Source of the DNA: an uncultured Clostridium sp.
Lineage (GTDB): Bacteria > Bacillota > Clostridia > Lachnospirales > Lachnospiraceae
Direction of reading: 5' to 3'
NCBI GenBank assembly: GCA_947178445.1
Contig: CAMWYJ010000023.1
Location: 1 to 46,688, forward strand
Length of the DNA: 46,688 bases
Position 1 is the first letter of the stretch; the number at the start of each line of letters is the position of its first letter. The position numbers and the translations under genes are program-made. Of this stretch, positions 28,854 to 37,044 are shown piece by piece. The notes under the pieces are model-generated. The model was not told where the DNA came from. It did no database searches and was given only the letters and a program-made list of their open reading frames with translations.

Positions 28854-29639
28854 TTACTGCTGTCTTGCACGATGTTCTAGATCTTTGATTGCTTCTGTAA
28901 GTGTTTTCAAAGACTGTTTGATGGATTTATTGATTTCTCCGGAATTAATTGCCAGTTTGCCGACTTCAGCAGCGACAACCGCGAAACCACGACCGAACTC
29001 GCCGGCTCTTGCTGCCTCGATTGAAGCATTGAGGGAAAGGATATTCTGCTTGCTCTCAATCTTATCGAGCTGTTGCGACTTTTCGTTGATTTCATTGATT
29101 AATCCGGCAGCTTTTTCGATATCGTCATCCAGACAGTCAATCTTGCTCTCATCCTGTAGTGCTTTGTAATTGGCGTTAACGATTAGATTTACGATGTCAC
29201 CGAGTAACTGTGCTGCTGCCTTGATAGAATGTTCTGAGCGGACAGGAACCAAACGGAGGGCAGCAATATATTCGTCAGGATCAATCCCCAACTCTACAGC
29301 GATTGAACGGAACTTTTCTTCATCGGGTTCTGCTGGAAGAACCTGTCCACCGATGATTGCACCGACTTTCTCGCCATTTACGATGATGTCACGGCTGAAA
29401 TCCATTAAACCAGCATGACAGTAATAAGTTCCTGTGCACTCTGCATCACATTTGGCACAGCGGCTAAGTCCTTCTTCACTGCCTCTTGTATACTTGATAC
29501 AGAAGTCATTAAAATTAATATCTTTTGTGAAGTATTCTCCATTGGAATCAACTCCGATTGTAGCAAGTCCGGTTGCATCGGACCAATCCTGCATTAATTC
29601 CTCTAGTTCTGTTACATTAACAAAATCTCTAATATCCAT
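28854..29639 (-). CDS. Soluble PocR-domain chemoreceptor-like protein
   Basis: A 261-aa protein with no membrane segment. Residues about 5-165 match the PocR sensory domain, with a cysteine set in [23 protein letters not shown] and [10 protein letters not shown] that may bind a ligand or metal. Residues about 180-261 hold only the tip of a chemoreceptor signalling hairpin ([30 protein letters not shown]). The methylation helices of normal receptors are missing, so it may signal to CheA/CheW without adaptation. Start ATG 29639 avoids a hydrophobic upstream extension that would begin before the ribosome site. PocR itself senses 1,2-propanediol in Salmonella (known); the ligand here is unknown. 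Confidence 0.85.
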   Translation of the reverse strand: MDIRDFVNVTELEELMQDWSDATGLATIGVDSNGEYFTKDINFNDFCIKYTRGSEEGLSRCAKCDAECTGTYYCHAGLMDFSRDIIVNGEKVGAIIGGQVLPAEPDEEKFRSIAVELGIDPDEYIAALRLVPVRSEHSIKAAAQLLGDIVNLIVNANYKALQDESKIDCLDDDIEKAAGLINEINEKSQQLDKIESKQNILSLNASIEAARAGEFGRGFAVVAAEVGKLAINSGEINKSIKQSLKTLTEAIKDLEHRARQQ

Positions 29640-29763
29640 AACCCCATTTATCCTTTCATATAATTTAGGTAATATTGTATTTATTATATATAATGTACGA
29701 AAAAAAAGCAATAGCGATAGAAAAAACAGTTGGTGCAATATGCTGATATTTTATCAAATTAAC

Positions 29764-29791
29764 ATAATATGGTTTGTATAATGTTACACAA
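29764..29791 (-). promoter_or_regulatory. Predicted promoter of the PocR-domain gene
   Basis: On the minus strand: TTGTGT (29791-29786), 16 nt, TATTAT (29769-29764). The -35 box is overlapped by a 15-bp palindrome. Confidence 0.5.
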
Positions 29792-29798
29792 TGTGTAA
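29784..29798. promoter_or_regulatory. 15-bp perfect palindrome over the PocR gene promoter
   Basis: TTACACAATGTGTAA has 7-bp arms around a single central A. It covers the -35 region of the predicted PocR gene promoter, a good position for a repressor. No known operator is matched with confidence; it is distantly like Rex-type sites but does not fit them. Confidence 0.55.
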
Positions 29799-29849
29799 TG
29801 AATATCCAAAAAAGTCTTGTAAAATATAAGAAAAAGTTTAATTTAGTGG

Positions 29850-29878
29850 TTGACATAAATGGTAAGCTTTGTTATTAT
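29850..29878 (+). promoter_or_regulatory. Predicted sigma-A promoter of the NlpC/P60 gene
   Basis: TTGACA (29850-29855), 17 nt, TATTAT (29873-29878). About 65 nt before the start codon. With the PocR gene promoter, the WalR-like box and the palindrome, this explains the 305-nt gap 29640-29944. Confidence 0.8.
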
Positions 29879-29895
29879 TAACTTGTTGGTAATTT

Positions 29896-29912
29896 TGTAA
29901 CAATTTTGTAAC
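29896..29912 (+). promoter_or_regulatory. WalR-like box before the wall hydrolase gene
   Basis: Direct repeat TGTAAC-N5-TGTAAC, an exact fit to the WalR (YycF) consensus TGTWAH-N5-TGTWAH. It lies about 18 nt after the -10 box, hence downstream of the expected transcription start. WalRK controls cell-wall hydrolase genes in Firmicutes (known). The position suggests repression, which is inference. Confidence 0.6.
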
Positions 29913-29944
29913 AAATTTTTACGAGTATGAAAAAGAGGTATAAT

Positions 29945-31270
29945 ATGAAAAAGAACATAGCGAGATGTTCGGTATTAGCAGTTGCGGCTATGTCGCTTAT
30001 GTTAGGTGGAACATCTTACAACGCAAGTGTAAAGGATCAAGTAACAAAGGCTCCGGTTGTTGTTGGTAAGGCAATTGAGAATAGCGTTGCAGCAGCAGAT
30101 GATTTTTCAAAGGGAACTGCTGTTAAGAAGGAAGAGGCTGTTGTTGCTGAGAATACGAAAGTAGCAGACGAGCAGGCAGAAACGCAGACGGAAGAGACTC
30201 CGATATCGTATGAGATTGAAGAGAAGGCTGCTAAGGTTGAGAGTAAGCAGGTTGTTGCTAACATCGACAGTTATCTGAATATTCGCTCAGAAGCTTCAGA
30301 AGAGGCTGATGTTGTTGGTAAATTCTATACAGGTAATGTAGGCTCTATTGTTGAAAAAGGAGATGAGTGGTCCTTAGTATCTTCTGGTAATGCCTATGGT
30401 TATGTAAAAAATGATTATTTACTTTTTGGCTCAGAGGCTGAAAGCTACATAGAGAATAACTGTGATCAGATAGCAAAGGTGACTGCGGAGACGTTGAATG
30501 TGCGTGCCGAAGAGTCTACAGAAAGTAAGGTCGTTTCCCAATCAGATGAAGGAGATGCATTTACGATTCTTGGAAAAGAAGGCGACTGGATTAAGGTTGC
30601 GGCTTCTGAGGATACAGTAGGATATGTATCAAAGGATTATGTATATATTGATTATGTATATGAGACTGCAGTGACAATTGAAGAGGAGCAGGCAGCTCTT
30701 GCAGCAGAGGCGGCTGCTGAAGATACAGATTCAGCAGATACTACAGCACAGGTACCGGAGACACCGGAAGCTCCTGCAACAACAGAAGTAGCTCCGAAGC
30801 AGGAAACACCGGCAACCACTGAGGCACCAAAGAAACAGAAGGAAACAGTAAATTCTGTTGATGTAAGTGTTTCAGATCAGAATTCGTCTTCTGAGACAGT
30901 TGGTCAGGATTCTGTGAGTACAACAGGTCAGCAGATTGCAGATTATGCAGTTCAGTTTGTAGGAAATCCTTATGTATATGGTGGGACAAGCCTGACAAAG
31001 GGAGCAGATTGTTCCGGGTTTGTTCAGTCTGTGTATAAGAATTTTGGATATTCATTGCCAAGAGTTGCTGCCGACCAGGCAGGTGCTGGCAAGAAAGTAA
31101 GTACGAAGAATCTACAGCCGGGAGATTTGTTATTCTATCATAATTTCGGACATGTTGCTATCTATATTGGTGGCGGTCAAATTGTACATGCAAGCAACGA
31201 AAAGACAGGAATCAAGATTTCGAATTATGATTATTCACCGATTAACAAGGCAGTTCGAATTGTAGAGTAA
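29945..31270 (+). CDS. Secreted SH3-NlpC/P60 peptidoglycan hydrolase
   Basis: A 441-aa exported protein. A signal peptide covers about residues 1-28. Two bacterial SH3 repeats follow (YLNIRSEASEEADVVGKFY; TLNVRAEESTESKVVSQSD), then a Thr/Pro/Glu-rich linker (about 245-325) and a C-terminal NlpC/P60 domain with catalytic C356 in GADCSGFVQS, H403 in GHVAIYIGG and H415 in VHASN. Such enzymes cut the gamma-D-Glu-mDAP bond in peptidoglycan stem peptides. Start ATG 29945 follows AAAGAGG; another in-frame ATG at 29927 is inside that ribosome-site area. Its promoter carries a WalR-like box, and a strong terminator follows. Confidence 0.95.
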   Translation: MKKNIARCSVLAVAAMSLMLGGTSYNASVKDQVTKAPVVVGKAIENSVAAADDFSKGTAVKKEEAVVAENTKVADEQAETQTEETPISYEIEEKAAKVESKQVVANIDSYLNIRSEASEEADVVGKFYTGNVGSIVEKGDEWSLVSSGNAYGYVKNDYLLFGSEAESYIENNCDQIAKVTAETLNVRAEESTESKVVSQSDEGDAFTILGKEGDWIKVAASEDTVGYVSKDYVYIDYVYETAVTIEEEQAALAAEAAAEDTDSADTTAQVPETPEAPATTEVAPKQETPATTEAPKKQKETVNSVDVSVSDQNSSSETVGQDSVSTTGQQIADYAVQFVGNPYVYGGTSLTKGADCSGFVQSVYKNFGYSLPRVAADQAGAGKKVSTKNLQPGDLLFYHNFGHVAIYIGGGQIVHASNEKTGIKISNYDYSPINKAVRIVE

Positions 31271-31284
31271 TCAATGGATTTATG

Positions 31285-31314
31285 GGCTATCAGGAAACTG
31301 ATAGCCTTTTTTTT
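31285..31314 (+). terminator. Terminator of the NlpC/P60 gene
   Basis: GGCTATCAG (31285-31293), GAAA loop, CTGATAGCC (31298-31306), then eight T. Perfect 9-bp stem. Confidence 0.95.
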
Positions 31315-31476
31315 GTTTTTTATTTTATAAGTTTATTTTACTAATTTTTGAGTCTTTGACATCTATTAAGTTGATGACATTGCCGGATAAGCAGGTGGCT
31401 CTGATTGAGAAACCTAACAAAAAATAATGAACTTTTTCTTTTTTTATGAAACAATATAAGTGAAGGCTTGTGTTAG

Positions 31477-31505
31477 TGTAACAATTATTACAAAATCGTT
31501 ATACT
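31477..31505 (+). promoter_or_regulatory. Control region of the ECF sigma operon
   Basis: A near-perfect 16-bp palindrome TGTAACAATTATTACA (31477-31492; one mismatched pair) sits just upstream of TATACT (31500-31505), where a -35 box would be. TGTAAC also equals the -35 motif of some ECF promoters, with CGTT at 31497, though the 14-nt spacing is shorter than the usual 16-17. It could therefore be a repressor site or a self-recognised ECF promoter. Confidence 0.4.
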
Positions 31506-31540
31506 GAAGTTCTATTATGACGTCAAATATGGAGAAAAAC

Positions 31541-32059
31541 ATGCATTTAAACATTTTTGAAGAACTCATAGAAAAACATGGAAAGGATATTTATTCCTTT
31601 TGCGTTTATCTTACAAGAAATAAAAATGATGCAGAGGATTTGTATCAGCAGACTTTTTTAACTGCTATGGAAAAGGATGAGATGGATCAGGTAAGAAATC
31701 CCAAGTCGTATTTCATTACTATAGCGGTCAATCTTTGGAATAATCAAAAGCGAAAATTTCTGTGGAGAAAGAAAAAGGCAGATATTGTTTATTTTCAGGA
31801 TAATCATCTCGAGCGGCTTGCAGACTATGCACAGACCGTGGAAGAGCAGGTATTACGGCAGGAAGAAATTGAAACGGTAAGAAGGTGTGTAATGGAGCTT
31901 CCGGATAAAATGCGAATCGTAATTATATTATATTACAAGGAAAATATGACAGTAGATGAAATTGCCGCTGTGTTAAAAATACCTTCTGGTACAGTGAAAA
32001 GCAGAATGCATCAGGCTAAAAATAAAATAAAAGAGAGGTTGATGAATGATGGAAGATAG
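31541..32059 (+). CDS. ECF-type RNA polymerase sigma factor
   Basis: A 172-aa sigma-70 family factor. Region 2 shows FCVYLTRNKNDAEDLYQQTF, and region 4 shows LPDKMRIVIILYYKENMTVD followed by EIAAVLKIPSGTVKSRMHQA, a helix-turn-helix. Start ATG 31541 is preferred because GGAG lies 6 nt upstream; in-frame ATG codons at 31517 and 31529 have poorer ribosome sites. The next gene overlaps its end by 14 nt, the classic sigma/anti-sigma arrangement, so it should direct RNA polymerase to a small regulon in response to an envelope signal. Confidence 0.93.
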   Translation: MHLNIFEELIEKHGKDIYSFCVYLTRNKNDAEDLYQQTFLTAMEKDEMDQVRNPKSYFITIAVNLWNNQKRKFLWRKKKADIVYFQDNHLERLADYAQTVEEQVLRQEEIETVRRCVMELPDKMRIVIILYYKENMTVDEIAAVLKIPSGTVKSRMHQAKNKIKERLMNDGR

Positions 32060-32873
32060 GATTGATATTTTGATTGAAAAGTCGCTGCAATTCGATTTTG
32101 AACCTGATAAGGAAATCAATGAAAGGATACTTGGATGTGCAAATCACAGGAGAAAGAACGGAGTACTATTCCATTTGCCAAGAGTAGCTGTAGCAGCCAT
32201 TGCAATCATCTGTATGGGCTCTGTAGGGGTATATGCTGCAACCAATATTATCAAGAAGGTATTTATTACGGATCATTCTATTTCAGTAGGAAATTCGGAA
32301 TACGTGGATGATGCAGTAATCGCTTTGCCGGAGGAGGATGTCAAAACTGAGAACGTTGGGCATGAAGAAGGCGGTGAAAATGTAAAATGGATTTCTAAGG
32401 ATGTGCAGGTTGTAAATGATTATGCAACAAATACGTATTATAAGTATAAGGATTATAAGACTGCATTACAGGATGCCGGGTTTGATAATTGGTTTGGTAC
32501 GTCTTATGAAAACACAGAAAATGTAATCTATGTTGTTACAGAAACAGAGGCTACCGTAGATCGCTGTATTAATGCAGACTTCTCATACGGCGAGGGAAGC
32601 TTTCATGTATGCGAAGAGATTATGACAGGAAATATAGCAGAAGATGTGGCACATAGTATCAAGATTGAGAACACGAATAACAAGAGAGATTACACATCTG
32701 CATCCGGTCAGGTCTTTACTTTGGTAGATCAGATTACAGCTGATGGAGCGGAACAAAAAATAATGACTTTTGTTATGGTGGCATATGATGATTACTTTGG
32801 ATATATAGCTTTTGAGAATCTGAAGGATGAGGAAATTTATAAGATTCTTGATACAGTGGAGATTCACCATTAA
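32046..32873 (+). CDS. Putative membrane anti-sigma factor
   Basis: A 275-aa single-pass protein: a cytoplasmic N-terminus (about residues 1-50), one membrane segment (VAVAAIAIICMGSVGVYAA, about 52-70), and an extracytoplasmic domain of about 200 residues that ends in a DUF4367-like segment. The layout and the 14-nt overlap with the sigma gene argue for an anti-sigma factor that holds the sigma at the membrane. No zinc-binding HXXXCXXC motif is present, so it is not of the ZAS type. Confidence 0.8.
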   Translation: MMEDRIDILIEKSLQFDFEPDKEINERILGCANHRRKNGVLFHLPRVAVAAIAIICMGSVGVYAATNIIKKVFITDHSISVGNSEYVDDAVIALPEEDVKTENVGHEEGGENVKWISKDVQVVNDYATNTYYKYKDYKTALQDAGFDNWFGTSYENTENVIYVVTETEATVDRCINADFSYGEGSFHVCEEIMTGNIAEDVAHSIKIENTNNKRDYTSASGQVFTLVDQITADGAEQKIMTFVMVAYDDYFGYIAFENLKDEEIYKILDTVEIHH

Positions 32874-32908
32874 GCAAAATTGGTTACAGGAGAAAAAGGG
32901 GAGAGAGC

Positions 32909-34255
32909 ATGAACAAGAAAAAAGTATTGATTGGATTACTCGTTATTTGTGTATTTATTTGTTTGCTGGGTATACTTTCGATAAAAAATTATATTGATAA
33001 AGTTCCTAAACTTACAGTGAAAGAGCTTGGAAGTGTAGAAGTGGGACAAACTCTTGAGTTGTCGGATATGGTTGACAGTGAATGTAAGGGAGATTATCGG
33101 CTTGCCTTGGCAATCGATTCGGAAATTGCTGATGCCAAGGTGAGCCAAGATAAGCAGTCACTTTTTGTTGGAAGCAGTCCCGGAACAATCAGAGTAATGA
33201 TTACCGGATATGGCGGGGTTGCAGAGCTTATTTCCGAAGAGACTGTCATTCGTGTAGAGAGAAAGACAGATTCGCTTTCAGAAGCCGGGTCCATTATCCA
33301 TACGACAAGTTTTTCGCTATCAATTTATGATACATATAAGCTTCAGGATGATGAAAGCTCGGAGAATGAAAAGTACTTTGAACGGGAGAATCCTGAGACT
33401 GTCCTCTTTGTTTATGATGCAGTGGCAGGAAATGCAAGTTTGAAAGCGAATGTAGAGTTTTACAAATCGATGCTGGCAGAGTCCTATGAAATTTCAGATA
33501 GCGGAATAAAAGCTTTGGAATCTCCGATAACCAATCATGACAAGTGCTATTATCTGACATGGGAATATGAAAAAGATAACCATAATTGTACTGCTGTTAG
33601 TTATATCATCTATGAAGAAGATACAATACTTGTTTTGACCGAAACCAGCTATAACATTGATGAGAAGTCTATGAAGGAAGAATTGCTTGAAATGGCACAG
33701 ACTGTAAATTATACAGGTGATTATCATTTGCCGGAAGAGAGTGAATACCCATTTACCATAGAAAATGAATTTATCCGTGTAACTGTGAATGAAGGATACA
33801 ATAGTCCACAGGCTGCTGATGTAAGAGCGGAGAGTCAGAATTCCTATATTACTGATTCAGAGATGATAGTGATTCGGTATGCAGAAGCTGATGATTATGA
33901 TAAGGGTATGCTTTCAAAATTCATGGTAGAGTATTTAAATGATCAGGAGGCAGCGATTGGTGAACAGGCTGAGCATGCATATCAGAAATTTCAGATTGGT
34001 GATGTGTTTAAGGATTCATCACTTGAAGAGGTAAAGCTTGGAGAAATCTGGACGGATCTGTCTGATGAAAGCCTTTCTGGTTTAACGGCATATAAGATTC
34101 ATGCGTATAGTAAAGAGGCAAATTATAATACGGATAAATACTATGTTGAAATCGATAATCACAAATTCTGTATAGGTATCTCGTATCCTTTTGATGATGA
34201 AGATACGATGGCTGAGCTGTACCAATTGTTTTATGAAGTTGAATTTCTTCCATAA
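32909..34255 (+). CDS. Membrane-anchored exported protein of unknown function
   Basis: A 448-aa protein with an N-terminal signal anchor (VLIGLLVICVFICLLGILSI, about residues 5-24). Residues about 34-120 look like a small beta-sandwich/Ig-like domain (KLTVKELGSVEVGQTLELS). Two related acidic beta-rich parts follow (about 130-270 and 280-448), each with a repeated YEISD / FTIENEFIRV-style layout. No catalytic motif was found. It starts 35 nt after the anti-sigma gene with GGGGAGAG upstream and is likely the third gene of the operon. It could be a sensor or a target of the sigma system. Confidence 0.7.
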   Translation: MNKKKVLIGLLVICVFICLLGILSIKNYIDKVPKLTVKELGSVEVGQTLELSDMVDSECKGDYRLALAIDSEIADAKVSQDKQSLFVGSSPGTIRVMITGYGGVAELISEETVIRVERKTDSLSEAGSIIHTTSFSLSIYDTYKLQDDESSENEKYFERENPETVLFVYDAVAGNASLKANVEFYKSMLAESYEISDSGIKALESPITNHDKCYYLTWEYEKDNHNCTAVSYIIYEEDTILVLTETSYNIDEKSMKEELLEMAQTVNYTGDYHLPEESEYPFTIENEFIRVTVNEGYNSPQAADVRAESQNSYITDSEMIVIRYAEADDYDKGMLSKFMVEYLNDQEAAIGEQAEHAYQKFQIGDVFKDSSLEEVKLGEIWTDLSDESLSGLTAYKIHAYSKEANYNTDKYYVEIDNHKFCIGISYPFDDEDTMAELYQLFYEVEFLP

Positions 34256-34274
34256 TAATAAAAATTTCTTATCT

Positions 34275-35765
34275 TCAAGGTTTTGCTATCGTTTCATATA
34301 ACACATTAATTGCATCGTCACTTTCACATGGGATATCTGGATCCACCAGATTGCTGAGATTGTTCCGGTCAACACGGAAAAATTCCTTCGTTGAAATCTG
34401 CATAAACAGCTGCGAATTTGGCAGCTTGAACCCGGCAACATCACCATAGCTATTGGGCGTATTGCCGGGTGCTTCACCAATCAATGTACCAATGTGATTA
34501 TCCTTCACATACTGTGGAAATAACATGGCAGAGCTAAAAGAATTCGCAGAGGTCAAAATATAAACCTCGCCATCAAAGGTCAGGTCATTATATCTGTCAT
34601 TTTCGACTATAGTATTTTTAAAAGGGATCCTAAACCACCCAAATCTCCACTCATATTCTCCCGAATTCCATGTATCTACATCCAGATATCGGATAAACTC
34701 ATCCGCCACGAGTGAGCTGCCGCCGCCATTTGCACGCAAATCAACTGCAACGTTGCCAATCTGCTTTTCCTTCATCTCAGTAAACATTTCCTTTAAGCAA
34801 GCCCTGTACTCATCATTATACTCACAGGAATTTAAGGTGAGAATTGCCACACTCTTTTCCTCATCAATTTCATAATATACAAATGGTGTGTTGTCTCCCT
34901 GTGTTTCTTCAATCCGGTTATACTCCACATATTCATCATATAGCAGGAAATCCTCCGCATAATATGTATAGTCTTCCCTTTCCCCGTTCTCCGACTCATA
35001 GGTATAAATGATACCTTCATCAACAGAGAAACCAATATACTGCAATCCCTCCCTAGTTGAAAGGTCATTCTTTAATCTTCTTAGCTGCCAGCTTTCCACC
35101 TCATAGCTGTAGGCATCTTGTGTCTGTTTGAGCAAAGCCTCCAGCTCTATTCCATTTATTGCCGTCAATACACAATTTTCTTCGTTGAAATGATGTATAT
35201 CCTTCATATAGTGCGGTTCTTCCAAATTAAGCATCACGTAGGAATGTCCATCCCTCAATACCGAAAATATATATTCTATATTCTGGCACAGTTCACAGAC
35301 AGTTATACGGTCCGTCTCATTCAGCTTTGTCAGTACCATATCATAACGTTCCTGTACCTCCAACGGTACATTTCCGTAAAATGCAGGGTGCAGCTTGTCA
35401 AGATAATACATTGCATATTCCAAATCTTCCTTTGCTTCCGCCATGGTCAGCACAGTATCTGCCGGCTGCGAATAATAGGAAACATTTCCCTTAAGGTAAA
35501 TGCTGTTCCAGTACGGATTGCAGTAATTACCCAATACCGAAACCACAATTACAAACAGGCTTGATATTGCCAGAACAATTCTCCCTCCACGCTTCTTGAC
35601 CGCTATTTTCAAGCAAAAAATAAAGGATAGGGCAAAGGCTGCGCACAACAATATCGTCATATAGTGGGGAATCTGTATAAGAAATACACTTGCAGGAACA
35701 ATAGCTATTGCTAATAGCCCTAGGATAATATGAATAGTAATGCATAATCGTTTTTTGAGGTTCAT
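34275..35765 (-). CDS. Membrane-anchored S41-family serine peptidase
   Basis: A 496-aa protein. Three N-terminal hydrophobic segments (about residues 8-30, 35-52, 60-80) anchor a C-terminal peptidase. The S41 core has VAVDLRANGGGSSLVADEF and ILTSANSFSSAMLFPQYVK, which includes the nucleophile serine, then GEAPGNTPNSYGD. The lysine of the usual Ser-Lys dyad is probably QYVKDN. No PDZ domain is obvious, so it resembles tricorn-core/CtpA-like peptidases that lack PDZ. Start ATG 35765 has AGGAGAACC upstream. It is convergent with the preceding gene (19-nt gap). Confidence 0.85.
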   Translation of the reverse strand: MNLKKRLCITIHIILGLLAIAIVPASVFLIQIPHYMTILLCAAFALSFIFCLKIAVKKRGGRIVLAISSLFVIVVSVLGNYCNPYWNSIYLKGNVSYYSQPADTVLTMAEAKEDLEYAMYYLDKLHPAFYGNVPLEVQERYDMVLTKLNETDRITVCELCQNIEYIFSVLRDGHSYVMLNLEEPHYMKDIHHFNEENCVLTAINGIELEALLKQTQDAYSYEVESWQLRRLKNDLSTREGLQYIGFSVDEGIIYTYESENGEREDYTYYAEDFLLYDEYVEYNRIEETQGDNTPFVYYEIDEEKSVAILTLNSCEYNDEYRACLKEMFTEMKEKQIGNVAVDLRANGGGSSLVADEFIRYLDVDTWNSGEYEWRFGWFRIPFKNTIVENDRYNDLTFDGEVYILTSANSFSSAMLFPQYVKDNHIGTLIGEAPGNTPNSYGDVAGFKLPNSQLFMQISTKEFFRVDRNNLSNLVDPDIPCESDDAINVLYETIAKP

Positions 35766-35962
35766 CTTATAGGTTCTCCTTATTGTATGTATTTTAAATT
35801 CAATTTCCGGTTGTCTCTTTTAATGCTGTTATTGTCTAAGTAGATTATATCACAGATTTTCCAATGCTGCTGATCATTCTCTGCACTTCTTCTTTTACTA
35901 CTAAAAATATATATACAGAGAAGGATCCCCTTAAATACAAAATATTCCAGATGATTCTTATT

Positions 35963-36427
35963 TTAACCGTTGCCCACGATGTTATCCTGTTCAAGTTCTC
36001 TCAGTCTTTTATTGATCATTTTTGCTTCATTTCGGTTAAACAGATAGAAGCAAAACCAGATTACCATGAAAATACCACATGAGCACAAAAATTGCAGGAC
36101 GGTATAGATTATTCGATCCGGATAAAAAGGAATCCAGCCTAAATAAATACCGACAGGATAGAAAACACCCATTCCGACACAAAAATGTATGATTATTTTC
36201 AAAAATCCGGAAGGACGGTCAAATTGATAGACAACCGCTGTGCCACCACAGGCAATGCCTACAATCATGGCACCGATAGACTGCCTTGCAAAATCTTTGA
36301 ATATTTGCATCAATAAATCTTCTCCACCCCAAACGAAGTAGGATAAACACATAATCACAAAAAAAGTACAGCCAATAGAAATACCATATAAAATATACGT
36401 AATCACTAATTTAACAGTATGTTTCAT
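35963..36427 (-). CDS. DUF3021 membrane protein
   Basis: A 154-aa protein with four hydrophobic helices and a short charged C-terminal tail (FNRNEAKMINKRLRELEQDN). It begins in TAATG, with a 1-nt overlap with the stop of the LytTR gene, so the two are translated together. DUF3021 proteins are commonly adjacent to LytTR regulators. In streptococcal LytTR systems (HdrRM, BrsRM) the membrane partner restrains the regulator (known there); the same role here is inference. Confidence 0.85.
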   Translation of the reverse strand: MKHTVKLVITYILYGISIGCTFFVIMCLSYFVWGGEDLLMQIFKDFARQSIGAMIVGIACGGTAVVYQFDRPSGFLKIIIHFCVGMGVFYPVGIYLGWIPFYPDRIIYTVLQFLCSCGIFMVIWFCFYLFNRNEAKMINKRLRELEQDNIVGNG

Positions 36428-36873
36428 TATAATCCCAACCTTTCCTTGAAACCTTTGCGAAAACTTCTGGAAATGTAATCCGTGACCCCATTTTTCATTA
36501 CCAGCTCCATTGTTCCATTGAAACTTGCTTCTACATGATTGATTTGGTTGATATTAGCAATCGCTGATTTCGAAATACGTACAAAGCAAATATCAAGTAT
36601 GTTTTCCAATTCGTACAGGGGTTTATCTAATATATATCTGTTTCCCCGTATATCGTAACAGACGATTTCCCTGCCTTCGGTACGTACCAGTGATATGTCT
36701 TCCGGTTTGATAAAATAAGTTTTTTTATCTTTTGCTGCAATTAAGGTCAGAAAAATTCTATTTTCTTTTTCCAGCATAGAAATAATTTCTGCAATCGTCC
36801 TGGTCATTTTGTTTATATGAAGAACTGCATATGGCTCTTTATAATCTGCACTAATTTTGCATTCAACTTTCAT
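36427..36873 (-). CDS. LytTR DNA-binding regulator
   Basis: A 148-aa protein. Residues about 45-148 form a LytTR DNA-binding domain (YFIKPEDISLVRTEGREIV, then VRISKSAIANINQINHVE and SRSFRKGFKERLGL). There is no receiver domain, so it is not a standard response regulator. Start ATG 36873 follows GGAAGGAGG; a longer frame to 36933 lacks support. It is divergent from the ABC exporter genes 171 nt away and is the most likely regulator of them. Confidence 0.9.
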   Translation of the reverse strand: MKVECKISADYKEPYAVLHINKMTRTIAEIISMLEKENRIFLTLIAAKDKKTYFIKPEDISLVRTEGREIVCYDIRGNRYILDKPLYELENILDICFVRISKSAIANINQINHVEASFNGTMELVMKNGVTDYISRSFRKGFKERLGL

Positions 36874-36926
36874 AGATGGACCTCCTTCCACAATTATTAT
36901 AGCACGATTAAACAGCAAATGTGTGC

Positions 36927-36942
36927 ATTTCAAACATGAAAT
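36927..36942. promoter_or_regulatory. Candidate operator between LytTR and the ABC exporter
   Basis: ATTTCA-AACA-TGAAAT, a perfect 6-bp inverted repeat with a 4-nt centre, in the middle of the divergent region. Promoters here are weak by eye: TATTATAAAAT at 37004-37014 is the best -10 for the exporter. LytTR proteins usually bind direct repeats, so this may serve another factor. Confidence 0.4.
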
Positions 36943-37044
36943 CCGACCTCTTGCACATCATGGACTGCCACTTCCTCAAACCCTGTTGTTTACTGTCAAA
37001 ACCTATTATAAAATGGCAATATCATAAAAATAGGAGGGATTATT

